Assembly (NCBI GenBank): GCA_916610825.1
Contig: OU744447.1
Location: 37,919,171 to 37,983,170, forward strand
DNA from: Haliclystus octoradiatus
Taxonomy: Eukaryota > Cnidaria > Staurozoa > Stauromedusae > Haliclystidae
Length of the DNA stretch: 64,000 nucleotides
Reading direction: 5' to 3'
Part shown: one piece after another, positions 1 to 14,300 of the stretch
How the letters are laid out: every line of letters starts with the position of its first letter
How positions within the stretch are numbered: the stretch's first letter is position 1
Made by a program: the position numbers and the translations under genes
The notes under the pieces: model-generated
Told to the model about the DNA's origin: nothing
Seen by the model: only the letters and a program-made list of their open reading frames with translations
Database searches by the model: none

Positions 1-146
1 TGAATCTTACAGCATTTTCAACATTCTCTTCTTAATTTTTTGTTGAGGGATTGGCCTATAAATCAGAAAATTATCTATTTTCTTCTGAGTTTACTCTAGC
101 CTTCTGGGATCTAGGATGCCAGGATCCTCATCTTTGTCAGACCCTG
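1..146. repeat. hAT-like MITE, 'GGGTCCGACAAA' family, partial at window edge
   Basis: The right part matches the elements at 7493-7661 and 23161-23333: an internal TTTTTTGTTGA stretch, CTAGCCTTCTGGGATCTAGGA, then the terminal TTTGTCAGACCCTG. The left end is outside the window. It lies in the USP47 intron downstream of exon 21. Confidence 0.6.
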
Positions 147-284
147 AGCTACATTGACGTCAACACGCATACGCATGATATGCATCATAATAAAATAGTA
201 AGTTGTCATAGATGTCTGTTGTTAAAAGATTTACAAATAATATTTTCTTCATGTTCAGTACATACAATGATTCATAGTAAATAC

Positions 285-3200
285 CTCATCTAAGTAAACT
301 TTTAATTGATCAAGTGTATTTGAGCATGACACGTGAATGGTTGAATTGAATTTTACTTTTCTTGCTGTGATATCAACATTAAATACTTTGATCGTTGAGC
401 CTATACAAAACAAAATAATCAACAGTTACACAAATAAATAAAGTTATAAGTAACCGTATTTTAAACGGCAAAAATTTTTAAAGCAAATAATAACGTTTCC
501 TTTATAATCTTTAAAAATATTCGCAATGATAAATTAATGCAGAAAATCAGACATTCATATTTGCTACTGTAAAAATAAACCGTCCATAAGTCATGAGTTA
601 AAATAATAATATATGGCGAAAGAGTCAAAGAATACACAATTCTTTACTGTTACTCAAGTTTCACGCATTTCACAGCGATCTTCAGACAGATTTTTTACTC
701 AAATCTGTCTGAAGATCGCTGTGAAATGCGTGAAACTTGAGTAACAGTAAAGAATGTGTATTCTTTGACTCTTCCGTCATATATTATTATTATTTACTGC
801 TCTGTCAAATGAAGACATAGAGCTCTATATTATCTGCTATTAGATAAACATAAATTATATTATTAAGTCATGAGTTATATATAAACAAGGGGAGTTCTTA
901 CCATCAACTTTGTATTCGGGAAATGTTGTGCCAGGAGCCTTTATCTCAAGGAAAAGATCAAAACCGTAAGCATAACGCATGCCCCCTAACACATCTTGGA
1001 TTGCATCTTTCTAAACAAAATAAATAATTGATAAAATCAAGTTTATTTAATGATCCCAAGCAGCTATTGCATCACAGCGACTTGGTATTAACAAAACAGC
1101 TATGACTATTATGTAATCCGAAAAATCATCCATATTTTTTAACTACAGTTCTGAAATTGTTGAATGTTTTCCCAAACTGTGATTGATAATGATCGGGAGA
1201 CATTTTTAAAAAGCTATACAGCCATAGATGTAGGTAATAACAACATAGATTCTATGGCAACATATCAGGATACATCAAATAGAGATTGAAATATATTGAT
1301 TATCGTATTTGAGGAAATTTTAGCACACATGATTCACATTAAATTGATTAACATTTCCAATAATCGAGACATGTAATTTCATAAATGCGGTATGGTGCTT
1401 GGTATTGCAGGCTGTAGGAGATTGGGCATAGTCGTCAAATCTTTTATGTAGATTTGAAGTACAAAGGTACCATTATGCAAAAATAATTTTGAAATCGGTT
1501 GAAACAGAATTTACACATTTGTGCTTGTATATGATATTACAGCTACTTTTAAAATCAAAACTTTAAAAAATGAAAACTGCTTCACCGGTGTCATGAGTTA
1601 ATGAATGAGAAACTGCTCAAATTTTCATGAACTTCAAGGAAAGCCCTACAGAAAATGTCGATGGACTGTGCAAAAACGTCAGAAAGTTTCACAGGGGCTA
1701 AACTCATCCACTGGTTTCATAAATGTACAGATAAATACCTCTTGTCCCTCGAACGATCTTTCATAAGATTCATAGGTTGAATCGTATTTAATAAGTCGGC
1801 AATCTTCATCAGCAACAATATCAATTAGTCCAAATAACTAAATAAACCAAAGGACCAAACAAAAATGAAATGTAATATCTTAACATATAAAAAGATCAAC
1901 CGTATGTCCACCCATCAATTCACCAGTTTGCAACCAAATGTTTGTAAATATTTAGTATCATCAGAACTGCTTTTAACACAGGTTATAACAGAGGTTTTGT
2001 TTCAATTTCGACTTATCTGTTTTGTAGTGAAACAAATCAAACATTTTACATGGTTTTCTTTTTGCGGATTCTGCCAGCAAACTAACAAAACATGGATTTG
2101 CCCACATTCAATTACAATAGCCACGGCTATGCATCATTAGACGTTGACTGCATTATAATTTACAAAAAAAATTGTGAAAGTTTTGCGGAGTGGATAACCA
2201 ATCGCAATTATACAATTAGATAATACAGTAAATCAAAGTTGGTGTATATGTGAAAGGATTAATATCCTGCGATGAGATTTGCTTACAAGATTTCAGAGTG
2301 CTGTTTAGTTCATCTGAGTGAAATTTGAAACCTTGGAGACATTTATAATTTTCAAATGCAGACCTGATTTTTTTTATCACTCGGTAGGAAGCTTATTTCA
2401 AAAGATATCCAGAAACATGCTCAAATTCACAATCAAAATTTAGCACTAAATTCTTATAGGTTCAATAGCTTGGTCTCAACATCAGCCCTGGTTACCACGC
2501 CCCCTGATAGCATCGTGTAGAAGGGCGTGTTACCTTTTTAGATACAATAGCAGCATCCATCATTGATTTATCTTTGTGTATTTCTAATCTGTTTTCCAAG
2601 AGTTGATGAGTAACGGGATGTTTGGCAAATAAACGTATCTGAAAAAATGAACGCAAATATTTTGCGTCTAATAACTAAGAGTAGCTTATATTAAAATAAA
2701 AGGTACAAAACAGGGTTGTATAGATTGATTTGATTACATGTGTTGGTATCCTACTTTGAAATGACATAGGCATGTGATCATAAATGAATTTTAACTGATT
2801 TTCCTGATAAAATTTCGTATCTCTTTTCTTATAAGAATTTGGCTGTAGCCGCATATTGCCCATGGCGTACTATTTAAAGTTCTCTAGGGATCCTGTTATA
2901 GACAGTTTTGACTGTAACAAATAATAGCCACTACTGCTCATTATCTCAAATTAAAAAGAAGTTATGGACACGCATAAACAGAACAGATAAAACAGACATA
3001 CATAAACACGCATAAATAAAACAGACACAGCTGAGACCGCCGGTTGCAGGCACATTTTAGGATTAATAGATTTACTGCAGGGACAACAAGATGGCACAAA
3101 ATTCTGAGCAGCACTTTGAAAAGGGAAGATGTGGTCACATGCACAAATACGTTTTTGTAGACTCCTGGCTGTACATGTAGCTATTAGTGTTGTTCAATAC

Positions 3201-5328
3201 ATCAATATGTTCACATAAACTGTTGAAAAGCATTTCAAAATGGCAACATTGGAATTTCTATAGGTCCTATCTGTTCTCCAAATCTTAGCATCATGCATCA
3301 AAAATGCCAATATATGTAACCTTTATTATTCTTTTAAATTAGTCCGAGACAAATTTGAATATTGATGACACAAAACAAACACACGGCAGAATAAACACAT
3401 CAAATGATAACAATCAAAACATAGACATCTCCGTCATTTCATATCAGAATGGCTTCAAACTTTTACCTATCAAGTTTTTCTCTTGAAATATCAATCAATC
3501 AATCATTTAAAAAACATTTTTCAGTTGAATCACCTTTTGAAGGTTGTGGAAGGTAAACATTTTGACTTTAAGAATATAGGGTCTGGAAAATTAGCAATGC
3601 TAATCAGGCCCAGTTTATCGCCTTCCTATGTATTAGATAATTACTTTGCATGTATTCCTGTCTCTCTCTTTTTGAGCTTCTTCGTCCATCTCTTCTTTCT
3701 CTAGCTGATATGCTAGGTCTTTGATATGTTCTGGCCATGATTCCTTAGCTAAGAAATGCGTGTTATTCTTTGCATCGATTTGACGATAAAGCAGCATGTA
3801 CGCATTTGTTGAACTACAAAAAAATATATACAGTAATACCTGTTATAACCGTTACCTCTATCCAGCGGTCACCTGTTTATAATGGTCACTCTTGCGATGT
3901 GTAAAATAGTATTTTCTATTGAATCGAACCTGTATATAAAGGCCACCTGTCTATAGTGGTCAATTTATCTACCTCAAGTAGCTGGCTGTTATATACAGGT
4001 TTCACTCTACCGTATATAAAAAATAATTTCCATTGAAATGTTATTGTTTTGGTAACATAAAATTATTATTGATGTAAAACATGGGGTGGCTTCAAAGCCC
4101 AATAGCCCCAAAATTAACCTGGGAACACCTATTTATTCAGGAAAAATGAAGTTCTGAACGTCTAAATTCTATTCTAAAATTTAAATTAAATTCAACAAAA
4201 GGAAAATGTTGGCTGTTAGGTTCCAAGCCTCCTAAAAGAATTTGGCACAATTCTATTTTTAACCTTATTTGTCAATTGTGTCATGTAGACCACATATCCT
4301 TAACAGCAGATTTCTACTGCAGCTTGAAATAAACGTGCTACCTCAAAGTGTAGGCCTACATAAAATTACCCTAACTTAAATACTTTCTTGTTTTTATTGT
4401 GGAACTCACTAACAATCAGTTTACAAAACAACCTTTGCTAAAAACATTTCAAAAGTTCATGAACAGTTCATGAACCTTCACAGACAGTTAATAAACAGTT
4501 CATGAAAATGTGGGGCCATTTAATGTTCATGAACTGTTCATGAAGTGTTCATTAACTCATTGACTGTTAATTGCAGGGGAAATAACTGGATAATTTGTCT
4601 GATAACTAGATTGTGATAGATATGAAATTGCCAGCCAAACAATGAAATAACTTTCAGTAACCTTGCATAATTAGATGAATAAAATTGACGAGCTCTTTTC
4701 TCAGAGCCACCATAAGAGTTCTCAATTTCTGCTTGTGATATCTGGAATGAAAATATGGAAAGGAAATCAAGTCTTAGCGAATGGATTTAGGCAGGACGAG
4801 AATATATAAAAGTACATGAATGAGAAAAAGATTTACCAAAGAAGAAAAAAATTGACGAAAATATTCAAAATAATAACCAAGAAAAATAAATTGTTTTAAA
4901 AGGACAATATTGACCAGTAGCCACTACGAGCTCAAATTGAAACAGGCTTAGCAGTTTTCAAAATGCTGCCTTCAATTTTCAAACACATGAGCAACGACAG
5001 CTGCAAAATAAACCATAGTTGTGTAAGAACATATGAGAAAATAGAGCAGCTAAGCCTTTTTCAACTTGAGATCGTAGCGACTGCCGGAGCAATTAGACGT
5101 CAAATCTTTTATTTAAAAAAAAATTCAGTTTGCATGTTATTAGTCTGAAAATGACCAGGAATATTCGTTATGAAACAATTATTGAATATGTCCAAGTCCA
5201 GTCCATTTTTCGGTAATACCAAAGGCGTCATCTTAAAATGAAAACATGTATAGTTGATTCATTTCAAGTTCTGGATGTATTAGAAAAGACAAAGATCACT
5301 GGTTTGCCTTCCACTTGAATTAGGATAT

Positions 5329-5368
<40 letters not shown>

Positions 5369-8300
5369 AAAGCTGACATTCAAAATGGATGCATAAATTT
5401 ATTGACTATGTATTATCTGTTACCTGGGCAACAGACTGATCATTGAAACAATACCATTTTCCATCTGTAAATGATCTGAAATAATAAAAACATTGACATA
5501 TAAATACAGTTAAACCTTTTTTGTTTAAATGTTTTCAAATGCTTGTTTATGTGAGGAACAGACGAATACAAAGAACATAAGTACACTGACGAAGAACTGG
5601 AACTCGGTCTCTCGTACATGATATTGTCATTCTGCCAATAGGGATACAATGAACAAGTGCACAATACCGTGGAAATAAAACAATTAAGCCATTTCTTATC
5701 TAGGATATCCAGCCACCTTGTCTAGGAAGATTTTTGGTACTTCTCTAAGCATTAAATCATTTATTGGTCAAACAGCAACAAAAAATTCAGAAGAAAATGT
5801 GGAAATGCCTTTAGGATTTCGGAAGGTTGAACCCTTCGTCGGACCCTGATTCAATCAATTTAAATTATCTTCAAACTGTTGAGAAAGATGAGGCTTGTCG
5901 ACTTCAAGAGAAATAATGAGTTGCTCTTTTTAAGATTTTTATTGCATTTATCCAAATTGTTTAATAAAGACTTGATAACTTGAGACTTCAGAAATTCCAC
6001 TGATGTGTATCATTGTAGCATATAAAAGCATCAAAGGTTGAAGAACTTAGGTCTGATTTCAGCAGGAAAGTTTCTTTCTCTTGAAGGTGATCAATTTAAC
6101 TGTATTCCTGTGTCGATAATACAACTTGTATTCATTATGAAATAACCAGAATATATTAAAATTCTCAGAAATATGCTAGCATTGAATCACAACGTTTGTC
6201 TAGTAACATTGAATCTCCTTGATTTTGTTGTTAATGACTTACTTGATATATGCATAGTAATGGCCACCAAGTGCATTCCCAGAATGAATCATTATAGAAA
6301 ATAATTCATACTGTAGATTTGGTTGACCCTAAAGAAACAAGACATTAGTTCAAAATGACTCATTAATTGATCAACAATAAATGATAAATAGTGCTTACAC
6401 AACGTTTAGGTACGGTTAAACACAAAACTACAAACTGCCATGAAATGTGGAGAAATTGGCCATCATAAACAGGTGGACACAAATTATGATGAACATTACA
6501 ATCTTGACCACTATAGACAGGTGGCCACTACACAGAGGTGAATATCACAGCAGGTTTGAGCAATTTTCAAGTCAAACCTGCATTCAACAGTCAGCAGCGT
6601 ATGCTGAATAATGGTCTGCTTTATAGAAATTTGCGATAAATTTTATGCAAACATTCAAATTACTGATGTCCAATCTCATCTGACACAGACATCTAATGAC
6701 CACTATACACAGGTGACCTCAAGAGGCAGGATCATTTGCACAGGTAGTCAAAGTTATTGAAACTGATTACCTTGTTATTTGCTACACAGTTATGTTGATT
6801 AGCGGGTGCTTCATCTACAACTCCGTTGCATCCATTTTCATTGTGAGGTAATGCATGATTTGTTTCTTGTGATACTTTTGGTTTAGCCTCTTCATCAGCG
6901 TTATCATCTTTTGAATCTGAGACATTTAAAGCCTAGAAATGGAAAAACAAAATTCAACTCGCTCTAAAAAAAATTGGTTCATAGTTAACATTGATCTCAT
7001 TGGAGTTGCATGCGTATGACAAACATTGATCAATGTAGAAATTGTTGCAAATCAGAATAACAATTTAATTAAAATAAAGAATTCTTTGAAGAGGATTCAA
7101 ACTAAGAAGTTTGTTTCGTATAGTGCCGTTGCTCTACATTGGTGTATGAGATATAACTTAGTAGATAAACATGCTGATAACGCTGCTTCTCAGAGGGTCT
7201 GGTAACCAAATGTCCCTACAGCGAGTTGAAGTTTCATTTCTTCCATAGGAATGTTTTAAAAATGTGTTGGATACAATATTGGAATGAATGATGTTACGCA
7301 AATAGTTAGAAATCTTCAAAAGGTTCAATTATGTCTTGAAGTTGTTCAAAAAAACAATTTAAAAGTGTCATACCTCAAAGTTGTTACAAACATCTTTACA
7401 ACATTGATCCATGTTAAGAATGTTAGGAAAGGTTAATCTAAAACCATCAAGCAAAATTACAGTAGTAAAATCAAAATCAAATTAATCACAAACAGGGTCC
7501 GACAAAAGGTTCAGCCTTCTAGAATCCTAGAGGCATTTAAATTTTTTCTTCTGAATTTTCTTGTTGACGTTTGACCAGAAAATCATTAAAAACATCAATT
7601 TTCTTCTGAATTTTGTCTAGCCTTCGGGGATCTAGGATACCCACTTTTGTCGGACCCTCTGATCACAAAGAATAGTATTAAATGGTCAATTTGAAATTCT
7701 CGTTTCTTGAATGCTAGGATCCTATTGTACTTCTGTTGGATATGTTGTCCTATTTAAAAAAGTTTATTAGTTCATGAACCATGAATTGCCTCAAGTGTTC
7801 AAAAAGTGTTCATGACTGTACATGAATGTTTCTAGAGTGCATGAACAGTTAATGAAATCATGAATTCTTCTCATATGAGTGGCTGCAATCACAATATCAC
7901 ATTTGCTGCATCAGAAACATAACATTAATTACTGTTACCTATCATGAAGTTTGATGCGTTGTAAGCTTGTATAATCAAATGTAAATCGTTTGAGTTGAAA
8001 AGTAAGAAGATAAGGGAATGTTTCAAATTTGAGACCCTAAAAGAAATACAATGAATTGAAAATTAAAACACAGCAATAAATATCCTAATTTATGATAATG
8101 ACTTTGAGAGTTGTTCAGAAGATCTGCTAGCCAGTTTTTATCATTTGATCATGTTATGTTAACGTTCTTTTAACGTTATTTTAACATTATCTTTGATTTT
8201 GAATTTAGATACAGTACAATGTACATTGCATTGTTACAGAGTGCATTTAGAAATCAGTACACAGATCAGTAAATGTTTCCTGATCCCATTGAGCACACAG

Positions 8301-11300
8301 ATCAGTAAATGTTTCCTGATCCCATTGAGCACACAGATCAGTAAATGTTTCCTGATCCCATTGAGCACACAGATCAGTAAATGTTTCCTGATCCCATTGA
8401 GCACACAGATCAGTAAATTAGTTAGGCAAACTTGATACAGTGCATATGGCGCTGAAAAGAATGGCATCAGTATTTACCAAAAAGGGCTAGCTTCCCTGAC
8501 CACAGAGCTATTACAGAGAACATTTTCAAACATTTTGTAAATGTACCAACATTTTATCCTACAGTCAAAGTATCCATCCCCGATAAGAGAATGTTAACAT
8601 GGAGTTGGTGCCCCCTCTAGTGCCACATCTGGGTGTTCCAATTAAGTACAATACATCCAGTGAATAGTAGAGGACATGGTTTTAATTTCATTAAATTTCA
8701 TGATCATTAAAATATTCAAACAAAATTATTAATTACGAACAAGACAAAGAAGACCCACAACCTTTATATCATCTTATTCAAAATGAGTTTATAGGAAAGG
8801 CGTTTCTTTGAGTCAAATACCATAAAAAACATTTTGAAACAGATCAAAGAAGCTTCAAGATTAAATTCAAATCTCCTTACCTTCTGGGCATCTTGTTTAG
8901 AATTACATTTTTCACAGAAATACTAAATTAGATAAAAACAGAACAAAGAAATTCACATGATGAATAATGACACAGCCGACGCTGACAACATGACCGGTGG
9001 GCTCTACGCTCTTAGAGTCACATGCTTATTTGTCATTCTTATTGCTTCTGTGCCTAAAACCATGCTGAAACTTGAAATTCGAAAAAATGCTGAAACTTGA
9101 AATATGAAACAATGCTGGAACTTGAAATTCAAAGCCCTGTCAAATCCATAAATGACACTGATCATTGAATTACGCTAAGCTTAATTCAAAATTAAGCTCA
9201 TAGCGACCATCAATCAATGTTACCCCTGTAAAGCTAGCTGTGGGCGGTAAAGAGAATTGACTAATAAAGATTGATAAAAAATCTTTCAACTCTAGATTCC
9301 TGAAGGCTAGTGCAAAATCGAAAGGCTATCAACTAGCAACTAATTTAGATTAAAAGCACTGGTATGTTTGAAAACAAATTTCTTCTTTTATTCGATTGCA
9401 TGGTAATTCAAATTTATTTTAATTAAATTGTCAATACTACTTCGGGTCAAGCTCCAACAACCTAGGCCTACCCACTAAACAAAGGCATTTTATATTATTA
9501 ATTACCTGATTATTTCCTTCCAATGTTTCTGATCTAACAAATTCTTGTAACGCATCATTCTTGAATAAAAGAAAATCAATTCTTGTCCAAACTATGAATA
9601 TTGATTGGGTCCTCGCAGTAAAGGTATAGTTGAATTATTTGTCAGATAACAATGAAATATTTAAATAAGTGTCTTTTAAAAGACTTTTTATGTTGCAATT
9701 ATAAAGTTATCAAAAGTAGTTATTACTATGCCTGCGAAAAGCTAGAATGGATACAAAATGGGCATAGAAGTGGAAATATGGATTACAAAAGCGTTATGTT
9801 ACACAATGACAGCTTATGATTCTTAGACACGAGAGTCAAAAGAATAAAACGAAACGAAGCAATGAAATATAAATAGCAAAACCATCGTTTCAGAATGATT
9901 TCGTTGTCATCAAACTGATAAAAAACAAAGAAATCATCTCTCTCAACATTTTAATTGAGGCACATGCCAACAACAAAAGGACAAAATGTTAATCTTACCA
10001 AACTTGTGTGCGCTTCTTGTGCTCCGAATGGTCGTATCGCTAATGGAATGTCCAAATAGGTATCAGCTCTAGCACTTTCATAACCACACTATTAAACAAA
10101 CAGAAAGAAACGCAGGTTAGTAGAATGGTCATGTTTTATCAATAGTTCATATTCAGATATTCCCTGAAAACTCAGCTTCATCGACATTAGAATGATTATC
10201 AGAGGCATTAACCATTGACCAACAGGTCATGATATGGTATCAAGTATTTTAAACCGTCGAACAGAGATCAATTCTGAAGCTGTACCTGAAAACTCAGCTT
10301 GATCGACATTAGAATGATTATCAGAAGCATTAGCCATTGACCAACAGGTCATGATATGGTATCAAGTATTTTAAACGGTCGAACAGAGATCAATTCTGAA
10401 GCTGTACCTGAAAACTCAGCTTGATCGACATTAGAATGATTATCAGAAGCATTAGCCATTAACCAACAGGTCATGATATGGTATCAAGTATTTTAAACGG
10501 TCGAACAGAGATCAATTCTGAAGCTGTATTCTGACGTTCTGTGTTTTCCAAGGATTGAAGTGGAAAACCGAAATGGATAATTGAGTTTTTGGCACCTTAA
10601 ACTACATTATTATGTCATTAAAAGCTGATCCGTCAATCATAGAAAAATAAGTTATTGACCTCAGGCTCCATTAACATTGGCCAATGACCAACGTCTTAAA
10701 TACTGTTTTGGGCATTGCTATATAGTGACCATTATCTATTAGTTAATTTTTATATACAGGGTTGATTCAATAGAAAATATTGTTTTGGACATTGCTAGCG
10801 TGACCACCAAAGACAGGTGACCTTTACACACAGGGTTGACCAAATAGAAAATAGAAATTTGGATATAACTAGAGTGACTACTATAGACAAGTGCTGATTA
10901 TGTTGAGGTGACCATTATAGCCAGTTCAAATGGCAACTTCCCGTTGGCTTGTTCATTGGCGAAGGAAGCGCTTTTGTGTGTTCAGGGAGTCAGCCATTTT
11001 ATGTTTTAAACTTTTAATTCTATTTGATATATTGTGATGTTTGAATATTTGGGTTATTAATTGTATACTATATCAAGTTTATCAATGTAATGGAATGATT
11101 ATGTGTGGATTATGGATGGATTATAATAAAGCTGAATCTGAAATGGAAATTTAAGAGAAAAGATTTTTGGCAGATTTAGTAATTTGAAACTGCATGTTTT
11201 AATATTTCATGAAACGAACTAACATCAACTCCAATTCTCCATCTTTTGAGCAAACCATAACATGAACGAAAACATGGATTTTAAAACAATTATTTAATAT

Positions 11301-14300
11301 ACTTCAAGGCGTAGTAATAAAAGACTTCATGTCGCAGTTATTGAAAATTATCTGAACATCACCACATTGAAATTTACGAAGCAAACAGCGACTGAAACAT
11401 CAAACTTTTATCGGAAGTCAAATGAATATAGATGAATATACAATACATCAACTTCTATTCATTTCTGATTCTATTTCCTCATCAGACAATTCTATACAAC
11501 TATTTATGTATTTACTCTATAACAACCTGTCATATGAAACTGTAATGTCTGTAATTAATGTAATCAAATTTATAGCATTTCGTAAACTTGTAAAGCGCCT
11601 AGAACACAGTGCTATAGGTACGCTATATAAATGAACATTACAATTATTATTATTATTAATAGGCTAAAGGGTTACCACATACTTGCCATGTTTGTATTCA
11701 TATTTACTAAACGAGAAAATGTTGGGAGACATGAGTGAAGCGCTAAAAAATCACGAGCTCCGAGCGAGTGATTTTTAGCTTCCCAAATGTCGGAATCTCA
11801 TTCGACGGCGAATTTTCAATTCATGAATTCACAATTTAAAATTCAATTTCAATTCATAAACCAAGCAAGGAGAATACCACAACAAGATAGATATTGTCGA
11901 ATAAAGAAAGACATATACAAGAACGCCTGTAATATAAGTGGTACAATAGTTTTTTAGCAAATTAATTCAGTAATTGTTATTTAAATTTTAGGTTTACCTT
12001 GAAACAGCGTAGCCTATAATTGTCTTTCACTCTGTGCTTTTATTTTGCATGTTACATGACCAATAACTCATTTACCACGCTTTTCAATAAATAAAAACAT
12101 TTTGAGCTAAATGTCGTTTTGTAAATCGTAGCCATTATTGAGATATTTATTGGATTGTTATCAAAAAGTTATAAATTCTGTATTTTATCACAGATCTAAC
12201 TTTTTGAAGCTTGCGGTTTTTCCCGGTTTTTGGACCCATGTTTTACCCTAGGATTTCATGCACGCTCTTTCGACCAATCAGATCGCAGAAAGCCTTCGTG
12301 ATATTTTAGAAATGCATTTACAAACACTGTTTGCAGATTCTCACCTTCAAACATTTGACATAGTCTTTCATTTTGCCTTGATAAAGTTGATTAATCAAAT
12401 GCTCCTAATGTAATACCAATATTAAAACATAAAATATTACAAATAAATGAATCATTAATAATTAACAAGGCTGAGTTAGCCTTTGGGGAATTTGAACCAT
12501 GTCAGTCGATCAGATCTGAGACTTGGTAGCTCTACCATCTCAGTAAATCCTCCCGCCTAATGCCCCCATACTACACAGAGCCTATTCTTTTGAGAATAAA
12601 TTTGTTTTGTAACACATGCTAGTTTAATACCCCCCTTATATATTTTAAAAAGATAAAAAGTAGAGGAGGCATCTAAACCTATTTTTCCAGACAATCTAAA
12701 ATGTGTGGGGTAGGCGAGATAAAACATAACACGGAATTCTATTTAAAGCTTTTCAAGCTATATTTACGTATATTACAAATTCATAACAACTGCATAATAT
12801 TAGCATAAATTAGTAGTTAGCATAACACAAAAAAGTGCAATGTTTTGATTGTATTACCCTACCTGTTCAGTGTGTTTTAACGTCTCTTCCAAGGCATCAA
12901 ACATGACACGACAGAGCTCTTGAACGTCGTGCTGCTGCCAAGCTAAAAACAAAACAGAAATTTAGTATGTCAAGTAAGATAACAATATTGATATTATTTG
13001 CGATTGAATAAGTACTTCCGATGTTAAAACCATTTCATGAAGAGCTCATGAAAAGTTCATGAACTAGTTAATGAACGTTATATGGCATGTTTTCATGGAC
13101 TTTTTCGTCTGCTGTTACACAGGGGAAATTTAATCACATTATTGTATTATATCATGAAAATATCTAAATACCCACCTTCACTGCTATCCCAGCCAAAGCT
13201 ATGTGTCAGGTCTGTCGTTTCAACGGAATGCTTTTTTGTAGTCTGGATAAATAAAGGATAGTATCATAATAACAAAACTGATCAGTCTTTTTGATTGGTA
13301 AAAAGACATGAGATAATTCTAAGTAAAGTCAAATCTGTTAAAATGGTCACCTCTATATAGTAGCCACCTGTCTATAGTGGTCATTCTAATTATGCTTGAA
13401 ATAGTACTTTCCATTGAATCAACCCTGTATATAAAGGCCATCTGTCTATAGTGGTCACTCTTGGCATGTCCAAAATAGTACTTTCCATTGAACCCTGTAT
13501 ATAAAGGCCATCTGTCTATAGTGGTCACTCTTGGCATGTCCAAAATAGTACTTTCCATTGAATCAACACTTAGCTGGCTCTTATATTCAGGTTTCACTGT
13601 ATTTGAAAGAAAATACAATATTTCGAGCTAAAATGATTCATGCCCCGAGATATAGATTTTGTTGGCATATTGTCGGTTGATCCAGTCAAATCAATCACTC
13701 CTTTCCTAGTACGCAAACACATCGCTGTAGAGTTGATGTCAGCACAACAATCCTTTCTTTAATAATTATGGTAGGCATTATGATTACTTAACAATTTCAA
13801 AAGCAAATTGAAAGAAAACAAGCGATACTAGGATTACTAGACCCCAGTAAGACCTAGAAGTACTAAAATAAATAATTTTTTGGGGGTTTATGACACAGCG
13901 TGTAGCGTAGCTGAAATGTAATCATGTTACTGACTGAAATTGAAACATGACAATTCCTTTGTCACATCATTTACCTGGTGCGTGGAAAAATGAAAAACAT
14001 TTGAAAAAAGAAAAATTCTGATGTGACGACTTTCTTATGATGCCACTACACTATACGTTATGCGTAATTTTCAAACAGCAACTCCTAACCTACTAAATCA
14101 CTCTTTGCTATTATTACAAGAAGGTATAGCCCTGGCTTTTTCACATCGGCCATGTTGGTGTTGCATCCTGGGTGTGACGGTCTTTTCAAAATACACAGAC
14201 ATCATTATTAATCTATTCCTTAAATATTTCTCAAGGGACCCAGTGAATGAAATCTCAATCTGCCTGACTATCTACCGTTCTATCTGTTATTTTGTCTGTG

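Noticed and set aside
8259-8418. Possible CRISPR-like array
   Set aside because: 36-bp units abut directly with no variable spacers, and the genome is eukaryotic; this is a minisatellite.
12480-12560. tRNA gene on the minus strand
   Set aside because: A- and B-box-like words exist, but acceptor and T-stem pairing fail; a SINE remnant fits better.
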